This document shows positions 1 through 5,860 of a DNA stretch of 7,586 bases, piece after piece. Source of the DNA: Bacillota bacterium (GTDB lineage: Bacteria; Bacillota; Clostridia; Christensenellales; CAG-138). The notes under the pieces are model-generated. The model had not been told where the DNA came from. It saw only the letters and a list, made by a program, of their open reading frames with translations, and did not search any database. Each line of letters starts with the position of its first letter. The first letter of the stretch is position 1. The stretch is from the NCBI GenBank assembly GCA_023399275.1, contig JAEWQH010000067.1, positions 1 to 7,586 of the forward strand, written 5' to 3'. The translations under genes and the position numbers were made by a program.

Positions 1-660
1 GGTCGGGATGAACTGCTTGGCGTTGAGGATGTGATCGCGCAGCAGGCTGCAGGCGCTCTCGAAGTCGCCTTCGCGGCAGGTCTGCACGATCGCCTCGTGC
101 TCGTTGATGGAAACTTCGCGCGTCTGCTGCGTGCCGTAGAAATTGGCGCGCAGGTAGCGGTCGATGTTGGCATGCACCAGTTCGAGCAGGAAGTTTGCCA
201 TCGAGTTCTTCGCGTGGGAAGTGAGGATCTCGTGGAACTTATAGTTGAGCTCCTCGGAGCGGACGATATCCTCCACCGAGGTCTCGCGCTGCTGGCGAAC
301 GATTTCTTCGAGCGCATCAAAATCTGCCGGCGTCAGCAGCGGCGCGCTGTTGCGCATCATCATAACGGAGAGCGTCGCGCGCACCTCCATCATATCCAGC
401 AGCTCGCTGCGGGTCAACTCCGTTACCGCGGCGCCGCGGTTGGCATGGATGCGAACCAGCCCCTGCGCTTCGAGTCTTCTGAGCGCCTCGCGCACGGGTA
501 TGTGGCTGACGTTGAGCGCCGCGGAGATCTCGTCCTGCTTGAGCTGCGTCCCGCCCGGCAACTGGCCGCCGATAATGCCCTCGCGCAGCACGTGGAAAAT
601 CCACTCCTGCGTGGCGCCGACGCGCGGCCCTACCTGCTCCGCTATGGCTTTGTAATCCAT
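1..660 (-). CDS. GntR-family regulator with FCD domain (3' end cut by window)
   Basis: This is a DNA-binding transcriptional regulator of the FadR/FCD branch of the GntR family. The frame is open for 220 codons from an ATG at 658-660 to the left edge with no stop, so the protein is nearly complete by family standards (about 210-240 residues). Residues about 13-79 form the winged helix, with the typical stretch IPVREALRRLEAQGLV (54-69). The rest is the all-helical FCD ligand domain. It keeps the histidines expected to hold a metal and so shape an organic-acid or sugar-acid pocket: H143 in NYKFHEIL, H188 in NEHEAIVQ and H210 in RDHI. The acidic residue normally four positions before H143 is Asn139, a common substitution. 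The start is supported by GAGGTG five bases upstream (666-671). A good sigma-A promoter lies just upstream. The ligand cannot be told from sequence. Control of the nearby GH4 operon is possible but only inferred from proximity. Confidence 0.93.
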   Translation of the reverse strand, partial: MDYKAIAEQVGPRVGATQEWIFHVLREGIIGGQLPGGTQLKQDEISAALNVSHIPVREALRRLEAQGLVRIHANRGAAVTELTRSELLDMMEVRATLSVMMMRNSAPLLTPADFDALEEIVRQQRETSVEDIVRSEELNYKFHEILTSHAKNSMANFLLELVHANIDRYLRANFYGTQQTREVSINEHEAIVQTCREGDFESACSLLRDHILNAKQFIPT

Positions 661-711
661 AAATACACCTCATAAAAGTGGAGAATTGAATTTGGGAAAC
701 GATCTGCCTGT

Positions 712-740
712 ATTATATATGATCAACCAACCCGTTGCAA
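712..740 (-). promoter_or_regulatory. Sigma-A-type promoter of the GntR regulator
   Basis: Read on the minus strand, a TTGCAA -35 box (735-740) and a perfect TATAAT -10 box (712-717) are separated by exactly 17 bases. This puts the expected transcript start near 705 and gives a leader of about 45 bases before the ATG at 660. It is the cleanest housekeeping-type promoter in the window. Confidence 0.75.
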
Positions 741-746
741 CCCTTT

Positions 747-769
747 TGCATAATGTATGTTTGTATGCA
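747..769. promoter_or_regulatory. Dyad upstream of the GntR promoter, possible operator
   Basis: TGCATA (747-752) and TATGCA (764-769) form a perfect 6-base inverted repeat with 11 bases between the arms. It lies just upstream of the -35 box of the GntR gene. The position would suit an activator site or an autoregulatory site. Assigning it to any regulator is inference. Confidence 0.3.
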
Positions 770-830
770 GTATATTCGCTGACCGCGGCCCGCGGCGCTA
801 TGCTGCGACGCTGCGCCCGAAGATGACAAA

Positions 831-891
831 CAGGAAACAAACCGCTCGAAACTCCGATGATTCGGACGTTTACGCTCTGGTCTGTTTCCTG
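831..891. repeat. Composite long hairpin between the two regulators
   Basis: An outer pair of 13-base arms, CAGGAAACAAACC (831-843) and GGTCTGTTTCCTG (879-891), matches at 12 of 13 positions. Inside it sits a second hairpin with perfect arms TCCGA (853-857) and TCGGA (862-866) around the loop TGAT. That inner stem can extend outward through CGAAAC against GTTTACG with bulges at 867 and 872. Neither strand has a strong T tract after the stem, so it does not look like a simple intrinsic terminator. It could be a structured leader or trailer RNA, or a small inverted-repeat element. Confidence 0.5.
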
Positions 892-907
892 CTGACAGTC
901 TCTTGGG

Positions 908-955
908 AAAAATAGTTCCGAGTACCCCGCCTTCCTCCCGGGCCGGCGGAAGGCG
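908..955 (-). terminator. Terminator-like hairpin downstream of the XRE gene
   Basis: Perfect 8-base arms CGCCTTCC (928-935) and GGAAGGCG (948-955) enclose a GC-rich 12-base loop. The hairpin starts about 8 bases past the stop codon of the minus-strand XRE gene. On the minus strand a run of five T (908-912) follows, but about 15 bases after the stem. It is therefore an imperfect intrinsic terminator, placed where one is expected. Confidence 0.45.
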
Positions 956-963
956 TTCTTCTC

Positions 964-1299
964 TCAGCGGCCGTACTTGACGCGCTCGAGGCGAATCAAC
1001 GCCAGCACGCCCTCGCGGATCTCCGTCGGCAACCGGTCGGCCAACGCGACGTCGTTGCGGTACGACTGCATGCCCTCCGTGTCGAAGAGGTAGCTCGGCT
1101 CCTCTGTCAATCCGAGAATGCTGTCCGTCGATGTGTTGTAATGGGTCGCAATCGCCACCAGAGATGCGATATCCGGCATACAGCGGTTGGATTCCCACGC
1201 AGCAACGGATTGCTGCACGACGCCCACCGCTTCACCCAGCTGCTGCTGCGTTTCACCGTGGGACTTACGAAGTCTCTTGATACTTGCTCCAATGTCCAT
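964..1299 (-). CDS. Small XRE/Cro-CI-family HTH regulator
   Basis: This is a 111-residue DNA-binding protein. Residues about 4-64 form a Cro/CI-type five-helix domain. The two central helices run through QQQLGEAVGVVQQSVAAWES, followed by the conserved CMPDIASLVAIATHYNTSTDSILG segment. The C-terminal 45 residues (PSYLFDTEGMQ through ERVKYGR) are short, charged and of no domain I recognise; they may aid dimerisation. I chose the ATG at 1297-1299. It follows the purine-rich GGAGGAGAGAGAGAAC, whereas an upstream TTG at 1318-1320 adding seven residues (MEERENI) has no ribosome binding site of its own. There is no toxin, phage or transporter partner beside it, so it appears to stand alone on this strand. 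It may control itself or the divergently read GH4 operon, which is inference only. Confidence 0.88.
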   Translation of the reverse strand: MDIGASIKRLRKSHGETQQQLGEAVGVVQQSVAAWESNRCMPDIASLVAIATHYNTSTDSILGLTEEPSYLFDTEGMQSYRNDVALADRLPTEIREGVLALIRLERVKYGR

Positions 1300-1444
1300 G
1301 ATGTTCTCTCTCTCCTCCAACTAATGTAAACAGTGAATGCCACCAAAGGGTTCCGTTCGCATCCACAAGGCGGCGCACGCAAGCCAACCTGCGCCTCGGA
1401 TTCTACCCGCACTGGTACGCGAATAGACCGTACATTTTATTCTA

Positions 1445-1481
1445 CTATACTTCTGGACAGAAGAAAAGAGCCAGAGTATAG
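1445..1481. repeat. Inverted repeat CTATACT(T)CTGG upstream of the XRE gene
   Basis: CTATACTTCTGG (1445-1456) and CCAGAGTATAG (1471-1481) pair over 11 bases with one bulged T and a 14-base purine-rich loop. A run of seven T (1494-1500) follows on the plus strand, too far from the stem for a typical terminator. The TATACT/AGTATA core resembles both a -10 box and the symmetric operators bound by small XRE repressors. Its function is unproven. Confidence 0.4.
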
Positions 1482-1618
1482 ATTAATTGAAACTTTTTTT
1501 CGTCAATCGCAATGATTATAGGCGTTTTACATTGTTTTTGCAACTCCGTTTCTTCTATATGAAAGCAGCGTTTATGGTAAATCCGACAAAACATTTTTGT
1601 TTTACGACACGATGGTTC

Positions 1619-1639
1619 AACGCGGCCAGCGCGTTTTTT
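1619..1639 (+). terminator. Short terminator-like hairpin with no obvious gene
   Basis: Perfect arms AACGCG (1619-1624) and CGCGTT (1630-1635) enclose the 5-base loop GCCAG. They run directly into six consecutive T (1634-1639, two of them in the stem). The geometry is that of a small intrinsic terminator on the plus strand, yet no plus-strand gene lies upstream in the window. It may end a small untranslated transcript or be chance. Confidence 0.35.
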
Positions 1640-1711
1640 CACAAGGCAGACAGGATAAAGCAGGCTGCGCGGTGTGCCCTTTGCCCGTTCACACCGACTC
1701 AAATCGGACCT

Positions 1712-1731
1712 GTTGTGATAGTCGATACAAC
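1712..1731. promoter_or_regulatory. Dyad GTTGT-N10-ACAAC, possible operator
   Basis: Perfect five-base arms GTTGT (1712-1716) and ACAAC (1727-1731) flank 10 bases, upstream of the GH4 operon. A related dyad lies at 1799-1818. Two TTGT/ACAA dyads in one intergenic region suggest regulator sites, but short dyads are common in AT-rich DNA. Confidence 0.22.
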
Positions 1732-1798
1732 CAATATATTTTCAATACGTGTGTTAACCTTGAAAATCGACAATTTAGTTGCAAAGTAACAAACCTGT

Positions 1799-1818
1799 TT
1801 GTAATGTTTTCTATACAA
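1799..1818. promoter_or_regulatory. Dyad TTGTA-N10-TACAA, possible operator
   Basis: Arms TTGTA (1799-1803) and TACAA (1814-1818) are perfect and separated by 10 bases. The TTGT...ACAA ends match those of the dyad at 1712-1731, although the overall spacing of the shared core differs by two bases. A role as operator is a guess. Confidence 0.22.
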
Positions 1819-1981
1819 GCCCCATCCATCTTATATCGAACGTTCCCGGAAATCCAGTCATTTTTTTGAAATATTGATTCCACGATGCGGTTTATCGATC
1901 ATGCGGTCCTGTATCTGGTGATCTTTTTGAAGCCAGACGATAGATTTTACGACATTTTGATGGCGGCGCAAAAACGAACTG

Positions 1982-1990
1982 TGGTATACT
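1982..1990 (+). promoter_or_regulatory. Extended -10 promoter candidate for the GH4 operon
   Basis: TGGTATACT at 1982-1990 fits the extended -10 form (TG, one base, TATACT). There is no convincing -35 box at 16-18 bases upstream; the nearest TTGATG (1957-1962) is 22 bases away. The expected start near 1997 would give a leader of about 75 bases. A weak or missing -35 box is typical of promoters that need an activator. Confidence 0.45.
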
Positions 1991-1997
1991 GTGTGAG

Positions 1998-2023
1998 GCA
2001 TACGGCATTGAGAAGCGGTATGC
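1998..2023. promoter_or_regulatory. Dyad GCATAC-N14-GTATGC at the GH4 operon start site
   Basis: Perfect 6-base arms GCATAC (1998-2003) and GTATGC (2018-2023) sit just downstream of the extended -10 box, where a bound repressor would block transcription. The GCATA/TATGC core also occurs in the dyad upstream of the GntR promoter (747-769), but the spacing differs by five bases. A shared regulator is therefore only a possibility. Confidence 0.3.
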
Positions 2024-2072
2024 GCATCTCTTGTTTTTTCCAATCCGTTCACTTCGGCACGGGAGGCGGCGT

Positions 2073-3362
2073 ATGGGCATCAAATTGGCAATCGTAGGCG
2101 CAGGCAGCACGTATTGCCCCGAGCTGATGCAGGGGCTGATCCGGCGTAAGGATCGTCTGCCACTCGACGAATTGCGTCTGAGCGACATCGACGAATCGCG
2201 GCTGGACGTCGTTGGCCGGTTCTGTGAGCGCGTGCTCTCGGAAAACGGCATGCATCCGCGCGTCATCCGCACGATGGAGCTTGCGCGCGCGCTCGACGGG
2301 GCCGATTTTGTCGTGGCGCAGATTCGTGCCGGCCGCTTGGAGGCGCGCATCCGCGACGAAAAGATCCCGCTTCGCTTCGACCTGATCGGGCAGGAAACCA
2401 CCGGCATCGGCGGTTTTGTCAACGCGCTGCGCACCATCCCGCAGATGGGGCAGATCGCGGACGCCATCTCACGCTACGCACCGGACGCTTGGCTCGTCAA
2501 CTTCTCCAACCCATCCGGCATCGTGACCGAGTTTTTGCTCAATCACACGCCGGTCAAAGCAGTGGGTTTGTGCAATCTCCCGATCGGCGCGCAGGAGCGC
2601 ATCGCCAAACTGCTCGGCCTGCCGATGGAGCAGGTTCGCCTGGAGATGGTCTCGCTCAACCACTGCGGCGCAATCACCGCCGTGTATGTCGGCGGTGAAA
2701 ACGTGCTGCCCGCCCTGCTCGCGCCGGACATGCTTGAGCGCGCGTCGCAGCAGGATGACTGGGTTCGAAATTACCGGCCGATCATCGAGCTGCTTGGGGC
2801 CATTCCAAACGACTATCTGCAGTATTTCTTTTATCCCGGGCGTAAGCTCGGCGAGCAAAAGGCCGCGCCGCAGACGCGCGGCGAAGCCTGCGTCGATATC
2901 GAATCGCGTCTGCTTGCGTACTATGCCGACGCGCACAACCGCACCGTTCCAAATATGCTGGCGGAGCGCGGAGGCCACCTCTACTCTGAAGCGGCCGTCG
3001 CGTTGATCGCCTCCCTTTCCGGTGTTGAGCCGGGCTACCACGCGGTAGATGTGCAAAACCGCGGCGTGATCGATTTCCTGCCGGAAAGCAGCGTAATCGA
3101 GACCTGTTGCTTTGTCGGGCAGGACAGCATTGCGCGTGTGCCGCTCTCCGTGCAGCCAAACGACGTGCTGCGCACGCTGCTCGTCGGCGTTAAGGCATAT
3201 GAGACGCTCACCGTACAAGCTGCGTGCTCGGGAGAGCGGCAGACTGCGCTGCGCGCGCTGGCCTGCAACCCCATCACAGCAGATCTCGACCGGGCGGCGC
3301 CGTGCCTTGAGGAGATGCTCGCGCAGAGCCGGCCGCTGCTGCCCCGCTTCTTCCCGCAATAG
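2073..3362 (+). CDS. GH4 family 6-phospho-beta-glucosidase-type hydrolase
   Basis: This is a cytoplasmic glycoside hydrolase of family 4. The family cleaves 6-phosphorylated disaccharides by an NAD+- and divalent-metal-dependent oxidation/elimination mechanism. The 429-residue length is normal. The N-terminal Rossmann segment has the dinucleotide motif VGAGST (8-13). GLIGQETTGIGG in its local form DLIGQETTGIGG (103-114) and SNPSGIVTE (145-153) are family signatures. The metal ligands are Cys167 in CNLP and His197 in SLNH. CN-x-P rather than CDMP points to the beta-type (cellobiose-6-P or chitobiose-6-P) branch rather than 6-phospho-alpha-glucosidases. The NDYLQYFFY stretch (246-254) holds the candidate catalytic tyrosine, and GGHLYSEAA (300-308) is also typical. 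The ATG at 2073 has GGGAGG six bases upstream; the upstream in-frame TTG at 2031 has none. It heads a run with two kinases and no PTS gene. The exact sugar is not determined; an N,N'-diacetylchitobiose-type substrate is possible given the next gene. Confidence 0.93.
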   Translation: MGIKLAIVGAGSTYCPELMQGLIRRKDRLPLDELRLSDIDESRLDVVGRFCERVLSENGMHPRVIRTMELARALDGADFVVAQIRAGRLEARIRDEKIPLRFDLIGQETTGIGGFVNALRTIPQMGQIADAISRYAPDAWLVNFSNPSGIVTEFLLNHTPVKAVGLCNLPIGAQERIAKLLGLPMEQVRLEMVSLNHCGAITAVYVGGENVLPALLAPDMLERASQQDDWVRNYRPIIELLGAIPNDYLQYFFYPGRKLGEQKAAPQTRGEACVDIESRLLAYYADAHNRTVPNMLAERGGHLYSEAAVALIASLSGVEPGYHAVDVQNRGVIDFLPESSVIETCCFVGQDSIARVPLSVQPNDVLRTLLVGVKAYETLTVQAACSGERQTALRALACNPITADLDRAAPCLEEMLAQSRPLLPRFFPQ

Positions 3363-3426
3363 CCGCATACGTCCGTCTTTCACGCGCCGTTTCAACCGAA
3401 ACAATCTTTCGCAAGGGGTTGCTGTC

Positions 3427-4377
3427 ATGGATAAGAAAAGATGCTATCTGGCCGTAGACGGAGGCAATTCCAAAACCGAATACCGGCTTCTCGACGCATC
3501 CGGCGCGCTCATCGCAGAGCGCCGCGGCGGCGGCAGCAACCACGAGACGCTGCCTGGCGGCTTTGATGGCGCGGGGGACGTGCTCGTCGGCGAGATACAG
3601 TCTCTGCTCAACACGGCAGGCTATCGCCTCGGCGATGTGGCGGACGCGGTGTTCGGCCTTGCCGGCGCAGACTGCGACGAGCAGGTCGCAGCGCTGGAGA
3701 ACGCGCTGCGCGCACGGGGACTCGCGCATGTTTTCGTCTGCAACGACGGATATCTCGGCGTGATGGCGGGCATCGAAACCGGCGTGGGCGTCTGCTACTC
3801 GGCCGGCTCCGGCGTTACCTGCGCCGGCATAAATGCAGAGGGAAAGCGCGCACAGTTCGGCGGCATAGGCGTGCTCTGCGGCGATACGGGCGGCGGTTTT
3901 GATATTGCTGCGTTTGTCTACCGCTGCGTTTACCGGCATCTGTTTTTTGAAAAGCCGTATACCACGCTCAAAGATGCATATTTTACGCTGTTCGACGTGC
4001 GCACGCCGGAAGCGTTCCTCGCCTCTGCGGCGCGCATCCAAAGCGAGGCGGCGGCGCGTCAGCTGATCGGCCTGTTTTTCACCGCGGTGGAAACGGGCGA
4101 TGAACTCGCGCTTCGCTACGCGGCGCGGGCAGCGAGCCACGCGGCGGACTGCATCGTAGCCGTTACGGATGCGCTCCAGCTCAAGCCCCCGGTTCCCGTG
4201 GCGCTCTCCGGCTCCATCATGACCGCCGTCGCCCCACCTGCCTACCGGCGGATGATCGAATACGAGCTCTTTCGCCGGAAGGGGAAGTGCTATGTCTTGC
4301 GCGTCAACGAGCGGCCGCCCGCAGAGGGCGCGGCACGCTGGGTGCGCATGCGCAATCGCCTGCCGCTCGCGCCGTAG
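3427..4377 (+). CDS. BadF/BadG/BcrA/BcrD-type sugar kinase (N-acetylglucosamine kinase-like)
   Basis: This is an ATP-dependent kinase of the ASKHA fold, 316 residues, in the family that includes N-acetylglucosamine/glucosamine kinases and BcrA/BadF ATPases. The phosphate-1 loop is DGGNSKTE (11-18), where many relatives have DGGGTKT. The region AVFGLAGAD (74-82) and the phosphate-2 site VCNDGYLGVMAG (104-115) follow. SAGSGVTCAG (125-134) replaces the usual GTGS, GGIGVLCGDTGGGFDIA (145-161) is the family hinge signature, and VALSGSIMT (258-266) is the adenosine motif. No CX2C iron-sulfur site of the activator-type ATPases is seen, so a sugar kinase is the better call. The ATG at 3427 is preceded by AAGGGG eight bases upstream, and the longer in-frame opening from 3112 overlaps the GH4 gene. 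The gap to GH4 is 64 bases and to the next gene 31, consistent with one operon. It may phosphorylate the imported sugar or the unphosphorylated product of hydrolysis. Confidence 0.88.
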   Translation: MDKKRCYLAVDGGNSKTEYRLLDASGALIAERRGGGSNHETLPGGFDGAGDVLVGEIQSLLNTAGYRLGDVADAVFGLAGADCDEQVAALENALRARGLAHVFVCNDGYLGVMAGIETGVGVCYSAGSGVTCAGINAEGKRAQFGGIGVLCGDTGGGFDIAAFVYRCVYRHLFFEKPYTTLKDAYFTLFDVRTPEAFLASAARIQSEAAARQLIGLFFTAVETGDELALRYAARAASHAADCIVAVTDALQLKPPVPVALSGSIMTAVAPPAYRRMIEYELFRRKGKCYVLRVNERPPAEGAARWVRMRNRLPLAP

Positions 4378-4408
4378 GCCTCGCGCAGATTTCAACCGAG
4401 GAGTTCCG

Positions 4409-5029
4409 ATGCAACCGTACCAACAGATCATATCGTTCAATGCCGCCGGCGAAGCTGTCGCCGCGCGCGTAGCAGAGCTGCTTCAAACGAAAGAGCGCGT
4501 GCTTCTCGCGATAGACGGCAATTGCTGCGCGGGTAAAACCACGCTTGCGGCACAGCTTGGCGCGCTGCTCGGCGCAAACGTATTTCACATGGACGACTAC
4601 TTCCTTCAGCCGCATATGCGCACGCCGGAACGGCTCGCGCAGCCGGGCGGAAATGTCGACGCGGAGCGGTTTCTGGCGCAGGTGCTGCTGCCGGCCTCGC
4701 GAGGAGAAACGGCACAGGTGCATAAGTACGACTGCCAAGAGGATCGCATCCTGCCGCCCGTTTCGGTTCCGCCGCGGCGCGTGGTGCTCATCGAAGGCGC
4801 CTACAGCCTGCACCCGCTGCTCGCGCCGCAGTATGACCTCCGTCTCTTCTGCCGCATCGGGCCGGAGCTGCAATCCGCCCGCATCCGCGCGCGAAATGGG
4901 GCAGATGCGCTGCCGGTGTTTCTCCAGCGCTGGATCCCGCTTGAAAGCGCCTATTTTCAGGCGCTGGATATCCCCGCGCAATGCGACCTCATCATAGACG
5001 CCGCACAAAACCTGCCGAAATCATCCTAA
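4409..5029 (+). CDS. Uridine-kinase-like P-loop kinase
   Basis: This is a 206-residue cytoplasmic P-loop NTPase of the uridine kinase/phosphoribulokinase group. The Walker A motif is GNCCAGKT (37-44, Lys43). HMDDYF (60-65) is the acidic substrate/Mg site found in uridine kinases, YDCQ (108-111) takes the place of their YDF element, and VLIEGAYSLHPLL (126-138) is the Walker B-like strand with Glu129. The lid region SARIRARNG (156-164) carries two or three arginines. GAGGAG five bases before the ATG (4398-4403) supports the start. The 31-base gap to the sugar kinase indicates co-transcription. Nothing in the neighbourhood concerns pyrimidines, so the true substrate may be a sugar or glycoside; that is inference. 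The double cysteine inside the Walker A loop is unusual but does not remove any required residue. Confidence 0.85.
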   Translation: MQPYQQIISFNAAGEAVAARVAELLQTKERVLLAIDGNCCAGKTTLAAQLGALLGANVFHMDDYFLQPHMRTPERLAQPGGNVDAERFLAQVLLPASRGETAQVHKYDCQEDRILPPVSVPPRRVVLIEGAYSLHPLLAPQYDLRLFCRIGPELQSARIRARNGADALPVFLQRWIPLESAYFQALDIPAQCDLIIDAAQNLPKSS

Positions 5030-5105
5030 CGAAACGCCCCCGGCAGGTGATACGGCGCCCCGTTTGGGATGATCCGGCGCATTGACGTTTAGCCCGAATA
5101 ATCTA

Positions 5106-5135
5106 TGGGTTGTGAGTTTTGGGGTTGTAAGTTTT
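5106..5135. repeat. Two-copy 15-base tandem repeat
   Basis: TGGGTTGTGAGTTTT (5106-5120) is followed directly by GGGGTTGTAAGTTTT (5121-5135), 13 of 15 bases identical. It lies in the spacer between convergent genes and has no evident role. Confidence 0.5.
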
Positions 5136-5166
5136 TGCCCTGAACGATCCCGTTTTATCTGATAAA

Positions 5167-5198
5167 CAACGACAGCGCCAGAAACGGCGCTGTCGTTG
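5167..5198. terminator. Hairpin terminator between convergent operons
   Basis: Perfect 13-base arms CAACGACAGCGCC (5167-5179) and GGCGCTGTCGTTG (5186-5198) enclose the loop AGAAAC. It lies between the plus-strand kinase operon (ends 5029) and the minus-strand J-domain gene (ends 5225). On the minus strand the stem is followed by TTTATC, a modest T tract, so it best serves the J-domain transcript. On the plus strand no T run follows, so stopping the kinase operon is less certain. Confidence 0.65.
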
Positions 5199-5224
5199 CA
5201 TCTATGATATTCTAAAAAGAGGGA

Positions 5225-5860
5225 TTAGCAGCAGTCCCCGCCGCAGCAGCAGTTGAGGCACATCAGCGCACTGCACACATCACAGCAGGGCGAAGCATCC
5301 AGCGTACTGTTTGTGTTGCGCTGATATGCGCGGCCGGAGTTGTTCAGCGAGACATAGGCATTGCGATATTCGGGATTGTCCGGCTCCGCCTCGTACGCAC
5401 GTGAAAAGCAGGCAAACGCCCGCTCATAGGACCCCTGGCGCAGGTAGATGACGCCGGTGAGATAGTTCCACTCCGCGTTCCGCACGGAGACGCCGTTGAG
5501 GATGGCCTGCGCCGCGTCGAGATTGTTTTGGTTGATAAAGGTCCGCGCGCGCGCAAACTCCGCCGCAAACGGGCCGCTGTACGCCGTGCCACCCGGCCGC
5601 GAATAGCCGCCGCCCGCACCACCATATCCGCCATAGCTCCCGGAGGATGAGGATCCGTATCCCGCGCTGCCATTCGTCTGCTTTTTGCTGAGCATCTCGT
5701 AGGCCTGATTGATCTCTTTGAGCTTCTCTCCTGCCAGTTCCTTGAGGGGGTTGTCCGTGTATTTATCCGGGTGATACTTCTTCACCAGCTCCAGATAAGC
5801 CGCTCGGATCTCCTCCTGCGAAGCATTTTCGCTCACGCCAAGCACTTTGTACGGGTTCAT
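5225..5860 (-). CDS. J-domain (DnaJ-like) protein with TPR-like region and cysteine-rich tail
   Basis: This is a 211-residue protein. Residues 1-60 are a J domain, which in this family stimulates the ATPase of DnaK-type Hsp70 chaperones; its essential HPD tripeptide is at 30-32. A Gly/Ser/Tyr-rich flexible linker spans about 64-97. Residues about 100-175 are helical and TPR-like (for example LTGVIYLRQGSYERAFACFSR), suggesting a protein-binding surface. The last 20 residues hold nine cysteines (192, 193, 196, 201, 204, 205, 206, 210, 211), plausibly a metal or thiol cluster. It lacks the DnaJ zinc-finger and C-terminal substrate domains, so it is not the general co-chaperone DnaJ. Its ATG overlaps the stop of the upstream DUF5685 gene in ATGA, and AAAGGAG lies seven bases before the start, indicating translational coupling. 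The client and the metal are unknown. Confidence 0.92.
   Translation of the reverse strand: MNPYKVLGVSENASQEEIRAAYLELVKKYHPDKYTDNPLKELAGEKLKEINQAYEMLSKKQTNGSAGYGSSSSGSYGGYGGAGGGYSRPGGTAYSGPFAAEFARARTFINQNNLDAAQAILNGVSVRNAEWNYLTGVIYLRQGSYERAFACFSRAYEAEPDNPEYRNAYVSLNNSGRAYQRNTNSTLDASPCCDVCSALMCLNCCCGGDCC

Larger units (their letters stand above)
1300..2072. other. Long divergent intergenic region, AT-rich in its right part
   Basis: This is a stretch of about 770 bases between the divergent XRE and GH4 genes. From about 1430 to 2030 the composition turns clearly AT-rich compared with the flanking genes. Several short open frames cross it on both strands, but none has a ribosome binding site, a recognisable domain or consistent codon use. 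I recognise no tRNA, riboswitch core or coding remnant. The individual dyads and hairpins inside it are listed separately. Confidence 0.6.

Noticed and set aside
31..675. 214-codon plus-strand open frame at the left end
   Set aside because: It is the complement of the GntR/FCD gene, whose minus-strand frame has domain signatures, a ribosome binding site and a promoter.
1561..1789. Possible 76-residue protein starting at ATG 1561
   Set aside because: No ribosome binding site, no known domain, and an internal terminator-like hairpin. Treated as chance in AT-rich DNA.
1740..1790. Catabolite-control (cre) site near TTGAAAATCGACAATT
   Set aside because: The CG step is one base out of register with the cre consensus, so it does not qualify.
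2469..3428. Long 319-codon minus-strand open frame opposite the GH4 gene
   Set aside because: It lies antisense to a gene with clear GH4 motifs. GC-rich codon bias creates such mirror frames, and it has no domain or start signal.
3274..4440. 388-codon minus-strand open frame opposite the sugar kinase
   Set aside because: It is antisense to a well-supported BadF-type kinase, with a composition rich in Arg and Ala typical of shadow frames.
5030..5080. Possible terminator directly after the kinase operon (AAACG...CGTTT arms)
   Set aside because: Only five bases pair, the C-rich inner part does not, and no T run follows.
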